Source of the DNA: Halocaridina rubra
Lineage: Eukaryota; Arthropoda; Malacostraca; Decapoda; Atyidae
Reading direction: 5' to 3'
Assembly (NCBI GenBank): GCA_037179515.1
Contig: JAXCGZ010007562.1
Span: 173,501 to 237,500, forward strand
Length of the DNA stretch: 64,000 nt
Positions 11,201-24,689 of this stretch are shown one piece after another. The notes under the pieces are model-generated. The model saw nothing but the letters and a program-made list of their open reading frames with translations, did no database searches and was not told the DNA's origin. Each line of letters starts with the position of its first letter. Position 1 is the first letter of the stretch. The position numbers were made by a program, and so were the translations under genes.

Positions 11201-11483
11201 TATATCAGCTGGGTAAAAAGCATAAGGCTACTCAGATTTTCTAGTTTACTTGTATTCAGGATGTACTGTATACTACTTTTCGAAAATTCATTTGGTAGTT
11301 TGAGATGCTAATTAACAGAGACTATTTTTATTGTGCAATGTTTTAGTAATTTTTATATATTACATAATTTTTTTTTTACAGATGTTCCATACAGATGATT
11401 ACATTATGCAAGTCCTTCAGAAAGGCCGCTGCCCATTCTGCAGAACACCTTCTGCAGATGCAGCTGAAAATAACATGGAATAA
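2134..11483 (+). CDS. IFT122: Intraflagellar transport protein 122 homologue, 3' (C-terminal) six exons
   Basis: Six exons (2134-2234, 4858-4966, 5241-5409, 5537-5784, 10956-11120, 11382-11483) join without a frame break into about 297 codons ending in TAA. The peptide matches the C-terminus of IFT122 (WDR10) as I know it from vertebrates: 'DEPFTS..PE.LFN.SRFL', 'TLAKQ...L.AY.LAR', 'IRAKPFHD.EE..PLCYRCST.NPL', 'EEDITDEEA', 'DPFT', 'RWP.PLR.Q', 'MFH.DDY'. It is a subunit of the IFT-A core, which drives retrograde transport in cilia; in an arthropod this would be sensory cilia (known biology). The N-terminal WD40 and TPR-like parts lie upstream of the window. Exon phases agree at every junction and all introns are GT-AG. 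The 5.2-kb fourth intron is filled with transposons. The gene looks intact; no stop or frameshift is seen in the exons. Confidence 0.93.
2490..4190 (-). mobile_element. RTE-type LINE remnant: RT, C-terminal domain and 3' repeat
   Basis: On the - strand, frame fragments read in order. At 3893-4165: 'SSACVVPPYKGKGDK', 'CRGISLLSVVGKLYGRVLIE', 'EEHCGFRRGRGCVD' (RT fingers). At about 3870 comes a motif-A-like 'FWAFMDLEKAYDRVHRERL' region. At 3307-3609: 'QLLFADDTLLVADTENKL' (catalytic FADD). At 3096-3389: 'EYLGSHVLRSG', 'KCLGGLKSVMRNRYLGM', 'IYEDVIVPTALYGAETWN', 'RCLRGMIGVSRIDRVRN'. A frameshift lies near 3370, and the stretch between motif A and FADD is degraded. From 2830 down to 2490 lies a 3' repeat (see 17551-17728). 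These blocks are typical of RTE-group elements common in decapods and vertebrates (known). Dead copy, 5'-truncated near 4190. Confidence 0.82.
4243..4690 (-). mobile_element. Internally deleted LINE-C derivative (5' end fused to 3' end)
   Basis: On the - strand this fragment starts with an open frame from 4679, 'MAVSSVQTHPPELQLKIRAA', running to 'SDGSLAVITHRLLKYFS' (4434). The segment 'SLAVI' onward aligns with the N-terminal start of LINE-C at about 9700-9890 ('NSLAVISQGLLLARDIRNN'). At about 4405 it jumps to the LINE-C 3' UTR, which aligns with 6455-6650 (shared CCTGGGCTTTCCCACA and CTAAGGAAG blocks on the + strand). It ends in an A-rich tail, read as T-rich/TTGTTG at 4243-4267. About 3 kb of coding sequence is therefore missing between the two ends. 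It sits in the IFT122 intron just upstream of the exon at 4858. Confidence 0.6.
4858..4966 (+). CDS. IFT122: IFT122 exon (STMYTLAKQ...PPRFQ)
   Basis: The acceptor TTCTTAG ends at 4857 and a strong donor GTAAGT starts at 4967. One base completes the split codon, then 36 codons read 'STMYTLAKQARNLEAY', 'KLARYVLDKLQTLRIPPRFQ'. This is the helix pair that precedes the 'IRAKPFHD' block in IFT122. The in-exon ATG at 4865 is internal, not a start. Confidence 0.92.
5241..5409 (+). CDS. IFT122: IFT122 exon with first zinc-binding CxxC pair
   Basis: The acceptor is TTTCAG ending at 5240 and the donor GTAAGA starts at 5410. It encodes 56 codons plus one base: 'EDVELAALKIRAKPFHDNEE', then 'PLCYRCSTTNPL' and 'NQCVNCCHPFVYSFFSF'. 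Two CxxC motifs (CYRC and CVNC) about 14 residues apart form a zinc-ribbon-like site that is a known feature of the IFT122 tail. Confidence 0.94.
5537..5784 (+). CDS. IFT122: IFT122 exon, acidic linker
   Basis: The acceptor TTTTTCAG ends at 5536 and a strong donor GTAAGT starts at 5785. Two bases complete a Glu codon, then 82 codons: 'ILPVVEFVLEEDITDEEAVR', then a charged low-conservation stretch (GGTDQEDIPKVEDEKEDK), then 'SPSPGDDPFTTNLLSFY'. The 'EEDITDEEA' and 'DPFT' blocks are family-conserved. The linker between them is longer and more acidic than I recall for vertebrates. Confidence 0.9.
5785..6451 (+). other. Start of large IFT122 intron
   Basis: This is intron DNA with no gene or recognised repeat before LINE-C begins near 6452. 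Confidence 0.5.
6452..9883 (-). mobile_element. LINE-C: non-LTR element with PHD-like finger, endonuclease, RT and RNase H remnants
   Basis: On the - strand from 9883 down: 'NNSLAVISQGLLLARDIRNN' then a cysteine-rich 'CSICTIPTLNQY..' with '..FICTTL' (9701-9892), a PHD-like finger; a proline/histidine-rich linker (9444-9641); an endonuclease piece with 'TTEVQSIKVYNGNIADLITN' and 'TYIPPQ' (8925-9200); RT start with 'PFTNHQIKHIINNLKYSS', 'APDNISNIYLEHL' (8091-8336), then 'LLCTASKV' and 'LDISKAY' (motif A) near 7870-8060; an RNase H start near 7720; and the RNase H tail 'PPSIKPSESSLPHEERVHLA' (6629-6853). The RT palm with YADD appears deleted between motif A and RNase H. The 3' UTR is 6452-6650. 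The order finger-EN-RT-RNH fits arthropod Jockey/I-group elements (inference). It is old and stop-ridden, within the fourth IFT122 intron seen here. Confidence 0.68.
9886..10725. mobile_element. Putative pogo/Tigger-like non-autonomous DNA transposon
   Basis: The left end (TAGACACTCCCCAAGTTACG from 9886) and the reverse complement of the right end (TACAGAAGCTCCCCTACTTA, ending at 10725) share a diverged terminal inverted repeat built on CTCCCC and TTACGAA. Both ends are flanked by TA, the target used by Tc1/mariner-pogo elements. The inside carries no long frame. The frames at 10018-10375 (-) and 10303-10548 (+) mirror each other over the repeated GAAGACACTTTTCCAGA and AGAGATT-type blocks and look like shadow frames of internal repeats. 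The assignment to Tigger rests on the 'TTACGAA' style of the TIR and is tentative. Confidence 0.45.
10956..11120 (+). CDS. IFT122: IFT122 exon with start of second zinc-binding site
   Basis: The acceptor TTCTTTAG ends at 10955 and the donor GTAAGA starts at 11121. It has exactly 55 codons, phase 0 at both ends: 'QGGSEFQPVMVSRSALIAME', 'PHDVIICRWPKPLRYQFYKN', 'LMPDVPITHCVHCNK'. The terminal CVHC is the first half of the second zinc site and the remaining cysteines are in the next exon. The exon lies 5.2 kb from the previous one, across LINE-C and the TIR element. Confidence 0.93.
11382..11483 (+). CDS. IFT122: IFT122 terminal exon and stop
   Basis: The acceptor is a T-rich tract plus ACAG ending at 11381. 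It encodes 33 codons, 'MFHTDDYIMQVLQKGRCPFC' then 'RTPSADAAENNME', with TAA at 11481-11483. The CPFC pair closes the zinc site begun in the previous exon. The length and position of the stop fit the end of the IFT122 family. Confidence 0.93.
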   Translation: MFHTDDYIMQVLQKGRCPFCRTPSADAAENNME

Positions 11484-13122
11484 CATTCATGCCTTTTCTG
11501 ATACTTTTTCTTTTTTAATGAATGTGAGTCCTAGGTTTTCGTATATCATTTGACAAACACCCATTTGGTTAGTGGTATTGAGCACAAAGTAATCCCTAGG
11601 AGTATCTCAGCTGATATTATATTTGGCTCTAGGAGGTCCCCAGTCTACCTCCTCATGGTGGGCGGTGCTTATTGCTTCACTTTATGCAAAAGTAATATGG
11701 GTATAAGAAACAGAGAATAATACTTGCATTCACTGAATGGTAGCCCTGTCTCTTTAAAATTGAGAGGGTCTATGGTGAAACAATACCTTCAGGGGCTGTG
11801 GTTTATGTAAAAACAAATGCCACTTGTCTAAGATATGTAATTAAAATATGAATAAAATCCTTTTCTGTTCAGTTTACATTCTTAGACATGATAACACTTA
11901 AAGTTATCTTTATAGTATACGAATTCTTTTTATGTTTTAATTACTGTATTTAATAATGTCCTTATTGGTTTATTCAAAGTGAATGATGAAAGTAGATTTC
12001 TTTGCTATTATTCTGGTACTTAAATATGTCATTTGTGGGGCATATGATATGATATATAAGATTTTTGTGAAAATATTTTTAATTTTAAACGTGAGTAATC
12101 CACTGTTGTGAACTAGCATCAAATCTATTATTAAAGGTGTCTTCTTAGGCTTGCAGGTACTTACTGTTATTGGAGATATTGTCTAAGCATCTTTAAATTT
12201 TTTACGTATGCTACCCTTAATATTGTAGCATTATTGTAAACATGCATTTGGATTTAATATTTAACTTTAAATTAATATGTAATTTCTAATAATATTGATA
12301 ATCGATTTGAGCAGGCAAAATATTATTCTATATTTGTTAGTATGATTTATTATGGAAGACACCACCGAGTTCTGTGAATAAATGAGATTGAATGATCATT
12401 TGAGTTATATGAGCGATCAGTAAAGGGCTCACATTAATATGATTTTAACTGCTCAGTGTTTAGAGCAATGAAAAAATTTAGGTATATGTTAACTTGCTAT
12501 ATATTTTAATGCTTTATGGGAATTATATAATTAAAATATGTAAATTGGACAAAATAGATTCAAGCTTGTCGTTCTTCAAAGCAGACTGTGTCTAATAGTT
12601 AATCGTTACCGACAGTTTCTCTCAGTAGAACTGTAAGTAGAGAATCTTAAAATGCAAAATACTGTATTGGGAGAATCCAGCCGCTTGCTGTAATATGTCA
12701 TCATTCCTTATATACTATGTGAAATTCTTGCATTGATGAACTTGTCTGCTCTCTAATATTCTCATATCTTAGTCACAGTAGCTGAGAGGAAAGTAGCAAT
12801 CATTTACCAAATAACTGATGATAAGTACAGCTTTTTTCACTTGCAATTTTTATTGCATTCTCACACTGATATAAGTAAAAAAAAGTGCCTCATTTCCTTT
12901 TCTGCTGTGATTGATGTTATTTTACAAAGGGAGGAAATGCAAGACTGTTTTTTATTTATTCCTTTAAGGCACCACGTGAGATATGCAGGGCTGAGGTCGG
13001 TAGTATTTGTAACTTGTAACTATAAGTATACTAATGAATACCAAAACATATATAATGAAAAAATTAATTGCTTAGGGTAACTACTTAAACTATGTCATTT
13101 TATATTTATATAGTATTATATG
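11484..13122 (+). other. IFT122 3' UTR and AT-rich intergenic DNA
   Basis: No coding potential is seen. It is AT-rich with short stop-ridden frames. Candidate poly(A) signals AATAAA occur at 11851-11856 and 12377-12382 on the + strand, so the 3' UTR probably ends near 11.87 or 12.4 kb; neither can be confirmed from sequence alone. The 79-codon frame at 12841-13080 has no recognisable similarity and I do not call it a gene. Confidence 0.4.
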
Positions 13123-13476
13123 TGTGGAGCTTTGTAGCTCGCGGATTGGTTGGTGCAGCGACTGCTTCCCATCTACCTCCAGACTCTGGAACTCTCTTCC
13201 TCCTTCTGTCTTTCCTAATTCTTATGACCTATCTTCCTCCAAAAAACAGATCTATCGTCATCTCAGGGCCTAGTCCTCCATATCTCTGGGTCCTCTGTAA
13301 TTTGACTGTTTTTTTTGTCTGTTGTTTTCCTTTGTGTGACATTACCTCTTCTTTGCCTTGTCCTTAAACTTTTTCTTTTCCATTGTCTTGATGTTTTCTC
13401 ATGCCCGGGCCTTTATTGATGAGGGCAGTTTTTGCCTGTCCAGGTGTCACACTCATGAAAAATAAATAAAAATAAG
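13123..13476 (+). mobile_element. LINE-B 3' end, second copy (5'-truncated)
   Basis: It begins at TGTGTGGAG and reads 'GLVGAATASHLPPDSGTLFLLLS' type sequence in one frame and the true LINE-B C-terminus ('TSRLWNSLPPSVFPNSYDLSSKKQIYRHL'-like) across frames. It aligns base by base with 1694-2035 over CGCGGATTGGT.GGTGCAGC and CTACCTCCAGACTCTGGAA. The 3' UTR keeps GCCCGGGCC, TTGATGAGGGCAG and CCAGGTGTCACACTCATGA and ends in an A-rich AAATAAATAAAAATAA tail at about 13476. It is a typical 5'-truncated insertion. Confidence 0.82.
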
Positions 13477-13597
13477 GTCCATATTCATATATACTTTACA
13501 TATTTATCTTAAACAGAGATTTTGATCTCAATGTGTTAAGACTATGGTGCCTAGTCAATACCTAGTCCGTCCAGTATATAATGTGATCTGATATTTT

Positions 13598-17728
<4,131 letters not shown>

Positions 17729-17819
<91 letters not shown>
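17729..17819. repeat. (TA)n microsatellite
   Basis: About 90 bp of TA dinucleotides lying between the RTE 3' repeat and the 3' tail of a - strand LINE-A copy. Confidence 0.97.
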
Positions 17820-17821
<2 letters not shown>

Positions 17822-17833
17822 TTATAACTGTGT

Positions 17834-20667
17834 GTGTAATTACTTAGTTGTAATTACTTAATTGTTCTTACCTAAAAGAACCCGTTACTTGTAGCTTCCC
17901 GTCACCTGGTCGATTCCACTTTTATACTCTATGATACTTATTATATTTGTTTTTAAAGCTATGAATGCAGTTAGCATTAACTACGTCCTCGCTTAGCGAA
18001 TTCCAATCATCAACTACTATGACACTAGAAAAAGTACTTCCTTGCATCCTGCAAAGAAGTTTTCTTACGAAGCTTCAAACTATGACCTCACATTAGCGAT
18101 CACTATCCACTCTATCAAAATTATGAAGAAATTTAATTACCGTCGCCATATCCCCTCCTCATTCATCATACTGCATGTGATGATAATTCTAATTCCCTTA
18201 GCCTCTCCTCATAAGTGAGATTGTGTATTTCTGGCACCAGTTTCATAGCATGCCTTGAACTTTTTTTTTTTTTTTAGCTAATTTATGAACTTTTTTAAGT
18301 GCGAAATCCAAAAGGGTACTGCATATTTAAGCTTGGCCTAACATAAGTTACATAAATATTTCTGAACATTTTCTTGTGTAGATATCTGAAGGCTACCCTT
18401 ACATTTGCTAAGGAAGCATATGCAGTCCCTACTATGCCATTTATATGCAGTTCCGGAGACAAATACATATAGAAGTATTGAATTCCACCGGCCACTTATC
18501 TTACCACTCATGCAGACTTGTTTCGGTTTTCCAGAAGTTCTCTACTATTCTTCTGGTCTCTTACTTTCTGCACAATCTTTGCATCATCTGCAATTATATT
18601 CAAGAATGAATTGACAGATTCTGGTAGCTCATCTCCATATCCAAGGAACAAAAGTGGCCCTAAAACTGAACCCTGTAGTGCCCCGCTACCAACTTTTCTG
18701 CAGTCAGAGACTGAATGTCTTACTCTAACCCTCTGTTTCCTTCTTTCTAAGTAAGTTTTTATCCATTCCAAGATATTTCCATCTAATCTTACCATTATTT
18801 TCAGCTTCTTAATAGGTCTCCCATGTAGAACCGTAGTAAATGCCTTCTGAAAATCTAAGAATATGCATTCTGTCCAGCCCTCTCTTGTACGATCTGGCTT
18901 ACATCATCACGAGATTCTAATAAGTTTGTTACTGCAGATCTGCCTTCTCTGAAGCCATGTTATATCATTGACAACAAGTTGAAGGACTCCAAGTGAAGAG
19001 AGATATGTTTTCTTAGTACTTTCTCCATAATTTAGCAAACTATGCTGGTCAAGGAAACAGGTCTATAGTTTAGAGCTGTGTCGTCCATTTCCAGTATCCT
19101 GGAAATTCTAAAACTCCAATGACTTTTCAAATATGATGCATAGCACTACCGATATTAGCTTAGTGCCCTTTTTTAAGTGTACAAGGGACTATTTCATCAA
19201 GCTCTGAGCTTTATGGACATCTAGCTCCATCAGTGCTTTGCATACCTCTGCAGCTGTAAAGGAGATGTTCTCTAATGTTGGCCCATGATCTCTTATCTCT
19301 GCAATCTGAGAGAGTGTAGTATTATCCACTGTAAATACTGTCTGAAACTCCTTGTTCAATTCTTTGTAGCTCTCTTCATCTGTTTCAGTGATACTTCCAT
19401 CTGTCCTCTTTAATGCTGAAATTTGTTCTCTGACCTTCAATTTTTGTTTGACAAAGCTGTGGAAAAGTTTGGTATTTTATATAGCCTGCTTGGTAATATC
19501 CCTCTCAAAATCCCTCTCGTTATTTACTTAGGTAATAATTTCTTGCTTGCTTGTGTGACTGCCAGGCATTAATACTTTTTCTCCTCCTATGCCTATTCCA
19601 GCATTTGTTTTTTCACTCCTTAGTTCTCATACCCTCATTACTGAACTATTTATCTCTGGCATTAATAACTCTTATTTTGGTAGATGGTATGCAACAGCTA
19701 AGTATTTTCTCATATTCCTCACAAAAAATTTCCTGCATTCAATGTGCAGATCTGTTGTTAAATGTCATTTAGTCAATGACAGGAAAAGATAATGAATTTT
19801 GTTGTAATTTTCTTCCACATAGTTCTTTCTCGTTTCCTTATCAGTTCCCCCACTCTCTGGCAAAACTTCTTGCTTTCTTCAAGAGGTTTTGCCAGATAAT
19901 ATACTCCATCAACACCACACAGTGGTCACTTTTACCAATTGGTGGTTTATACTCAATTTTTTTTCAATATCCAACACATTATATGTGAGTACTAGATCGA
20001 GCAGTGATGGTTCACCCCCATCCCTGGCCCTCATTGGTTCCAGTATATGTTGGTGAAGGAAATTTCTTTGTACACAATCTAGGAATCTTGCCCCATAGGA
20101 AGCCTCCCTGCAGTGTGGGTCAAAATTAGTCCAAACTATCTCTCTCTGATTTAAATCTCCCATAATCAAGTCCTACACTTTCTCTCTCATGCTTTATAAC
20201 CCTTAATAGTACTTATATGACTTTCCTCTAGTCTTTGTTGATTTCTTGGTGGGTTCAATAAAATAACTGTCATAATGCTCTCTGAACTGGTATATTTACA
20301 AGCAACAAAAATTCCTTGAACTCACCAATATAAAAAAGTTTATTTCAGCAACCTGATGCCTTTCACATTTAAGCAATGCTATCCCTCCACTAGTCCTCTC
20401 AGATCTTTCAACCCTCATTATTTTGAAGCCTTTAGGGAAAACTGAAACTATTTATGTCTTCACTTAAAGTAATCTCTGGAATAGCTACTATATCTGCCAA
20501 ACTGTCGTGAATCCTATCCTTTAATTCTACCACCTCACCAGGTATCCTATCAGCATCTGTGTACAGCATTCTTAATGAGGCTGAGTCTCCTGATTTACTA
20601 TCATATTCTCTATTATCCCTTTGCCTAAATGAACCCTGAAACAAAAATTTTTCTTCTCTTCACTGTG
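17834..20667 (-). mobile_element. LINE-A copy 1 (degenerate, - strand): ORF1 end, endonuclease, RT, 3' tail
   Basis: On the - strand from 20667: the end of ORF1 overlaps the ORF2 start ('FRQRDNREYDSKSGDSASLR' then 'MLYTDADRIPGEVVELKDRI', 20432-20644); the endonuclease end 'MIMGDLNQREIVWTNFD' (20120-20169); the linker 'REQISALKRTDGSITETDEE' (19370-19440); RT 'GNILEWIKTYLERRKQRVRV' with 'LQGSVLGPLLF' and 'IADDAKIV' (18508-18795; note IADD for FADD); then the C-terminal 'FRNIYVTYVRPSLN' (18295-18400) and the 3' tail as TAATTACTTA repeats near 17834-17880. Several frameshifts and stops. Its 5' end is only a few bases from the 5' end of the + copy at 20672, separated by a short GT run, a head-to-head pair. 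Confidence 0.85.
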
Positions 20668-22545
20668 TGTGTGGGCATACACAAGAAACGATAACCTAAG
20701 CAAAAGAAGAGAGGTAGAGAGAAATTATGAAAGGGATATCATCAGGAAGGCTAAAGAAAATCCCAAACTTTTCCACAGCTATATCAGAGGAGAACTGAAG
20801 GTCAAAGAACAGGTTTTAAAGATTAAGATAGCAGATGGGAGCATCACTGAGATAGATGAAGAGATCTGTGAAGAATTGAACAAGGAGTTTCGGTCAGTAT
20901 TCACAACAGAAAAATACCCCACCCCCTCAGATTGCGGAGATAGATGTTCATGGGCTGGTATTAGAGAATATCATCTTTTCAGCCACAGAGGTGAGCAGAG
21001 CGTTGATGGAGGTAGCTGCCTATAAAGTTAGAGGTTCCTTATGTACTTAAGAAATACACTAAACCAATATCAGTGGAGCAATGCATCATATTTGAAAAGT
21101 CACTAAGATCTGGGGAGATTCCAAGATGCTACATACAAGCAAACGGGATACCAATCCTTAAAAAGGGGAGGAAGACTACAGCTCTAAATAACAGGCCTGT
21201 TTCCTTGACCAGCATAGTTTGCAAAGTTATGGAGAAAATACTAAGATAACACATCCCTCTTCACTTGGAATCCTTCAAGTTATTGTCAATGAGAGAACAT
21301 GGCTTCAGAGAAGGCAGATCAACAGAAAAAACGTAATATATATTTATGATGAAGTAAGCCGGATCTTACAGGAAAGAAAGGGCTGAGTGGATTTCATATT
21401 CCCTATTCAGAAGGCAATTGATGCTGTCCCACATGGGAGATTTATTAAGAAGCTGCAAGTAATGGCGAGAATAGGCGGAAATGTATTGGAATGGATTAAA
21501 ACTTACTTAGAAAGAAGGGAAAAGAGGGTCAGAGTAAAACACTTCGTGTCTGAATGGAGAAAGATTAATAATCGGGTTCCAACGGGTTTAGTTTTATGGC
21601 CACTTTTTATTCCTTGTATACGTAAATGACCAACCAGTTTGTAAATTAATTCTTGAATATGTTTGCAGATGATGCAAAGATTGTGAAGAAAATAAGAGAC
21701 GTGAACAATGGTAGAGAACTTCAGGAAGACCTCAATAGTCTGCATGATTGGTCAGAAAAGTGGTTAATAAAATTCAATACTTCAAAATGTAAGGTAAAGA
21801 CAATGATTACAAGTGCGAGAAGATCCAAGCTTGGATACTCAATAGCGGGAGCAGAACCTCAAGAGACGGAGAATGAAAGAGATCTAGGAGTAAAAATACT
21901 AACAGATTTGTCTCCAAAATGCATATGAATGGCATAGTAAGGACTACATATGCTTACGTAGCAAATATAAGGATAGTCTTCAGATATATGGACAAGGGAA
22001 TGTTCAGAAATATTTATGTAGCTTATGTGAGGACAAAGCTTGGATATGCAGCCCCCTTTTGGAATCCACACTTGAAAAGCAAATAAGCAAACTGGAAAGA
22101 GTTCAAAGCGATGCCACAAAACTGGTGCAAGAAATACGAAATTTCAGTTTTGAGGAGAGGCGGAGAGAATTAGATTTACCATCTTTCGAAGGTAGAAGAA
22201 TTAGGGGTGATATGGTGATGGATTTTTAATTCTTTCATGGATTTGACAGATTGGATAGGGATCGATTTTTGATATAGCTGGCTCTAGAACTAGAAGTCAT
22301 AGTTTGAAGCTTCGTAAGATAACTTCTTTTCAGGGTGTAAGGAAGTACTTTTTTTTTCTTTAGTGTATTGGTATCTAATGATTGGAACTCGCTAAGAGAC
22401 AAGGTAGCTGATGCTAAGTCAATTCATAGTTTTAAGGACAAATATGATAAGCATCACTGAGCACAAAAATGGAACCGACCAGGAGACAGAGAGTTACGAT
22501 TATTGGGTTCATCCTCATAAGTACAATTAGGTAATTACAATTAGG
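20668..22545 (+). mobile_element. LINE-A copy 2 (degenerate, + strand): linker, RT, C-terminus, 3' tail
   Basis: The first part is open (20669-21025): 'RNDNLSKRREVERNYERDII', 'KENPKLFHSYIRGELKVKEQ'. RT follows in pieces: 'WIKTYLERREKRVRVKH' (21387-21629), then 'MNMFADDAKIVKKIRD' (21653-21928) with catalytic FADD, then C-terminal sequence to about 22460 ('FRNIYVAYVRTKLGYAAPFW'-like). The 3' tail with AATTAGG/TAATTAC repeats is at about 22520-22550. It is 5'-truncated inside the region between endonuclease and RT. Confidence 0.85.
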
Positions 22546-23654
22546 GAATTAAACAAAGCTAAAGAAAATCACGAATATTCCACATCTTTTTCAGAGGGAA
22601 TTTAAGGCCAAAGATTTCAAAGTTGGAGAGTGTAGATCAAGATACCTGCAAAGAAATGAGCAAGGAGTATCAGTCAGAAATTTTAGTAGCAAATACTCCA
22701 TCCATTCACATTACCAAAATGATAGATCACTGGCCAGTATTAAATAAGTTAGTTTTTCATTTACAAAGGTAAACAAAGCGTTGATTAATTAGTTCATAAA
22801 ACTATGGGGTCTGATGACATATTCCTTGATGTACTCAAGATATGTGCTACCCGTTATCAGTAGCGCTATGCATCAATTTTGAGGTCACTGGAATTTGGGG
22901 ATATTCCAAGATGCTGGAAACAAGCGAATCCTTCAAAAAGGGAAGAAAAAACACAGCTCTAGATCATAGGTATTGCAGAAAAAAACTAAAATTTCTCTTC
23001 GCTTGGAGTCCTTCAGGTTTTTGTTAGACAATATGGATAGAGAGAAGGTACAAACTCACAGTAGCAAATTTACTGGAATTTAATGATGATGTAATCCAAA
23101 TCTTGCAATAAAAAGAGGGCTGGGTAGATTGCGCATTCGTAGTATATTAGAAGGCAGAGGAGACATAAAAAAAAAAGTACACGTAATGACAAGAGCAGAC
23201 GGAACTGTTTTGGAGTATGTTAAAACTTATTCAGAAAGAAGGGAGCAGAGGGTCAGAGTATGACTTGCAGTGTCTGACTAGATGAAGGTTAGCACTGAGG
23301 TTCCACAGGGATTAGTTTTAGGCAAGTTTTGTTCTTTATACATATATAAATGACTTGCCGGGTTCAGATGATGCAAATGATTTTGAAGAACGTCATAGGT
23401 GAGAACAATGGTAAGGAATTTCAGGATTATCTAAATAGTCTGCATGAGTGGTAAGAAAAGTGGCTAGTATAATTCAATGCTTTTAATTTTAAGGTAATGA
23501 GAATGGGCAAGTATGCAAGAAGGACACTGTTTGGGTACTCTGTAGTAGGCACAGAACTTCGAGCGATAGAGAGCGAAATAAGTCTAGGGGTAAACGTACT
23601 GGCAGATTCGTCCCCAGAAATGCATATAAATGGTGAACTAAAGGTAGCATATGT
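22546..23654 (+). mobile_element. LINE-A copy 3 (degenerate), left half of the interrupted host copy of array 1
   Basis: Decayed linker ('KENHEYSTSFSEG'-like) and RT: 'WGYSKMLETSESFKKGRKNT' (22842-23027), 'ERREQRVRV' near 23235, 'VPQGLVLG' near 23300, and the region around GATGATGC near 23367 where FADD should be. It runs to 'SPEMHINGELKVAYV' and stops dead at 23654, in the middle of the family sequence GCATATG. The next expected bases (GCAAACATAAGGTAGCC) appear after the - strand insertion, at about 24236, so the right half of this copy is the + arm of array-1 unit 1. Confidence 0.78.
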
Positions 23655-24217
23655 GTGATTACCTAATTGTGATTACCTAATTGTGTTTACGGGAAAGAGC
23701 CCAAAGCTCGTATCTTCCCGTCTCCTGATCGGTTCCATTTTATACTTAGTGATACTTATCTTACCTGTCCTTAAAACTATGGATTGAGATAGCATTAACT
23801 ACCTCCTCGCTTAGCCAATTCCAATTATCAACTACTCTTACACTGAAAAAGTATTTCCTTACATCCTGCAAAGAAGTTTTCTTACGAAGCTTCAAACTAT
23901 GACCTCTAGTTCTAGAGCCAGCCATATCAAAATATCGATCCCTATCCACTCTATCATAACCATGAAGGAATTTAAAGACTGTCACCATATCCCCCCTCAC
24001 TCTTCTAGCTTCGAGTGATGGTAAGTCTAATTCCCTCAGCCTCTCATCATAACTGAGATTGCGTATTTCTGGCACCAGTTTCGTGGCATGTCTTTGAACT
24101 TTTTCAAGCTTAGCTATGTGCTTTTTCAAGTGCGGATTCCAAAAGGGGGCTGCATATTCGAGTTTTGGCCTCACATAGGTTACATAAATATTTCTGAACA
24201 TTTCCTGGTCCATGTGC
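23655..24217 (-). repeat. Array 1 unit 1, - arm (LINE-A C-terminal coding end and 3' tail)
   Basis: A representative arm. On the - strand it reads 'MDQEMFRNIYVTYVRPKLEY', 'PFWNPHLKKHIAKLEKVQRH', 'DMVTVFKFLHGYDRVDRDRY', 'TRGHSLKLRKKTSLQDVRKY', 'VVDNWNWLSEEVVNAISIHS' and ends in the (AATTAGGTAATCAC)2 tail. This is the last part of ORF2 beyond the RT palm. It starts at CAGGCACATGGACC, next to a T run. Confidence 0.9.
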
Positions 24218-24234
24218 CTGTTTTTTTTTTTTTA

Positions 24235-24689
24235 AAGCAAACATAAGGTAGCCAGCCCTTCATGCACAATGACAAGGAAATTTTCAGAAATATTTATGAG
24301 ACTTATGTGAGGCCAAACCTAGAATATGTAACACCCTTTTGGAATCCACGCTTGAAAAACATATAAATATAATGGAGAAAATTCAGACAAATTACGAGGC
24401 TGACGACCGAGATAAGTAGACTCAGTTATGAGGAAAGGCTGAGGGAGTCAGCCTTAGAACTAGAGGTTATAGTTTGAAGCATTGTAAGAAAATTTCTTTA
24501 CAATATACTTATTTAGAGTAAGATAGTTGATGATTGGAATTCGTTACGTGAGGAAACAGCAAATGCTAACTGCATTCATAGTTAAAGGACTAATATTATA
24601 AGTGTCATTGGGTATAAAAGCTATACCGATAAGGAGACTGGAAGTTACGAGTATATGGCTCTTTCCCGCAAGCACAATAAGGTAAGCAA
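24235..24689 (+). repeat. Array 1 unit 1, + arm (degenerate LINE-A 3' end)
   Basis: Sequence is colinear with the - arm in reverse: 'RNIYETYVRPNLEYVTPFWN' then stop-ridden sequence with an internal loss (the DMVTVFKF block is missing), ending TTCCCGCAAGCACAATAAGG. Diverged from the - arm but clearly the same family segment, so unit transcripts could fold back on themselves. Confidence 0.85.

Noticed and set aside
12841..13080. 79-codon frame downstream of IFT122
   Set aside because: No similarity, AT-rich DNA, length expected by chance.
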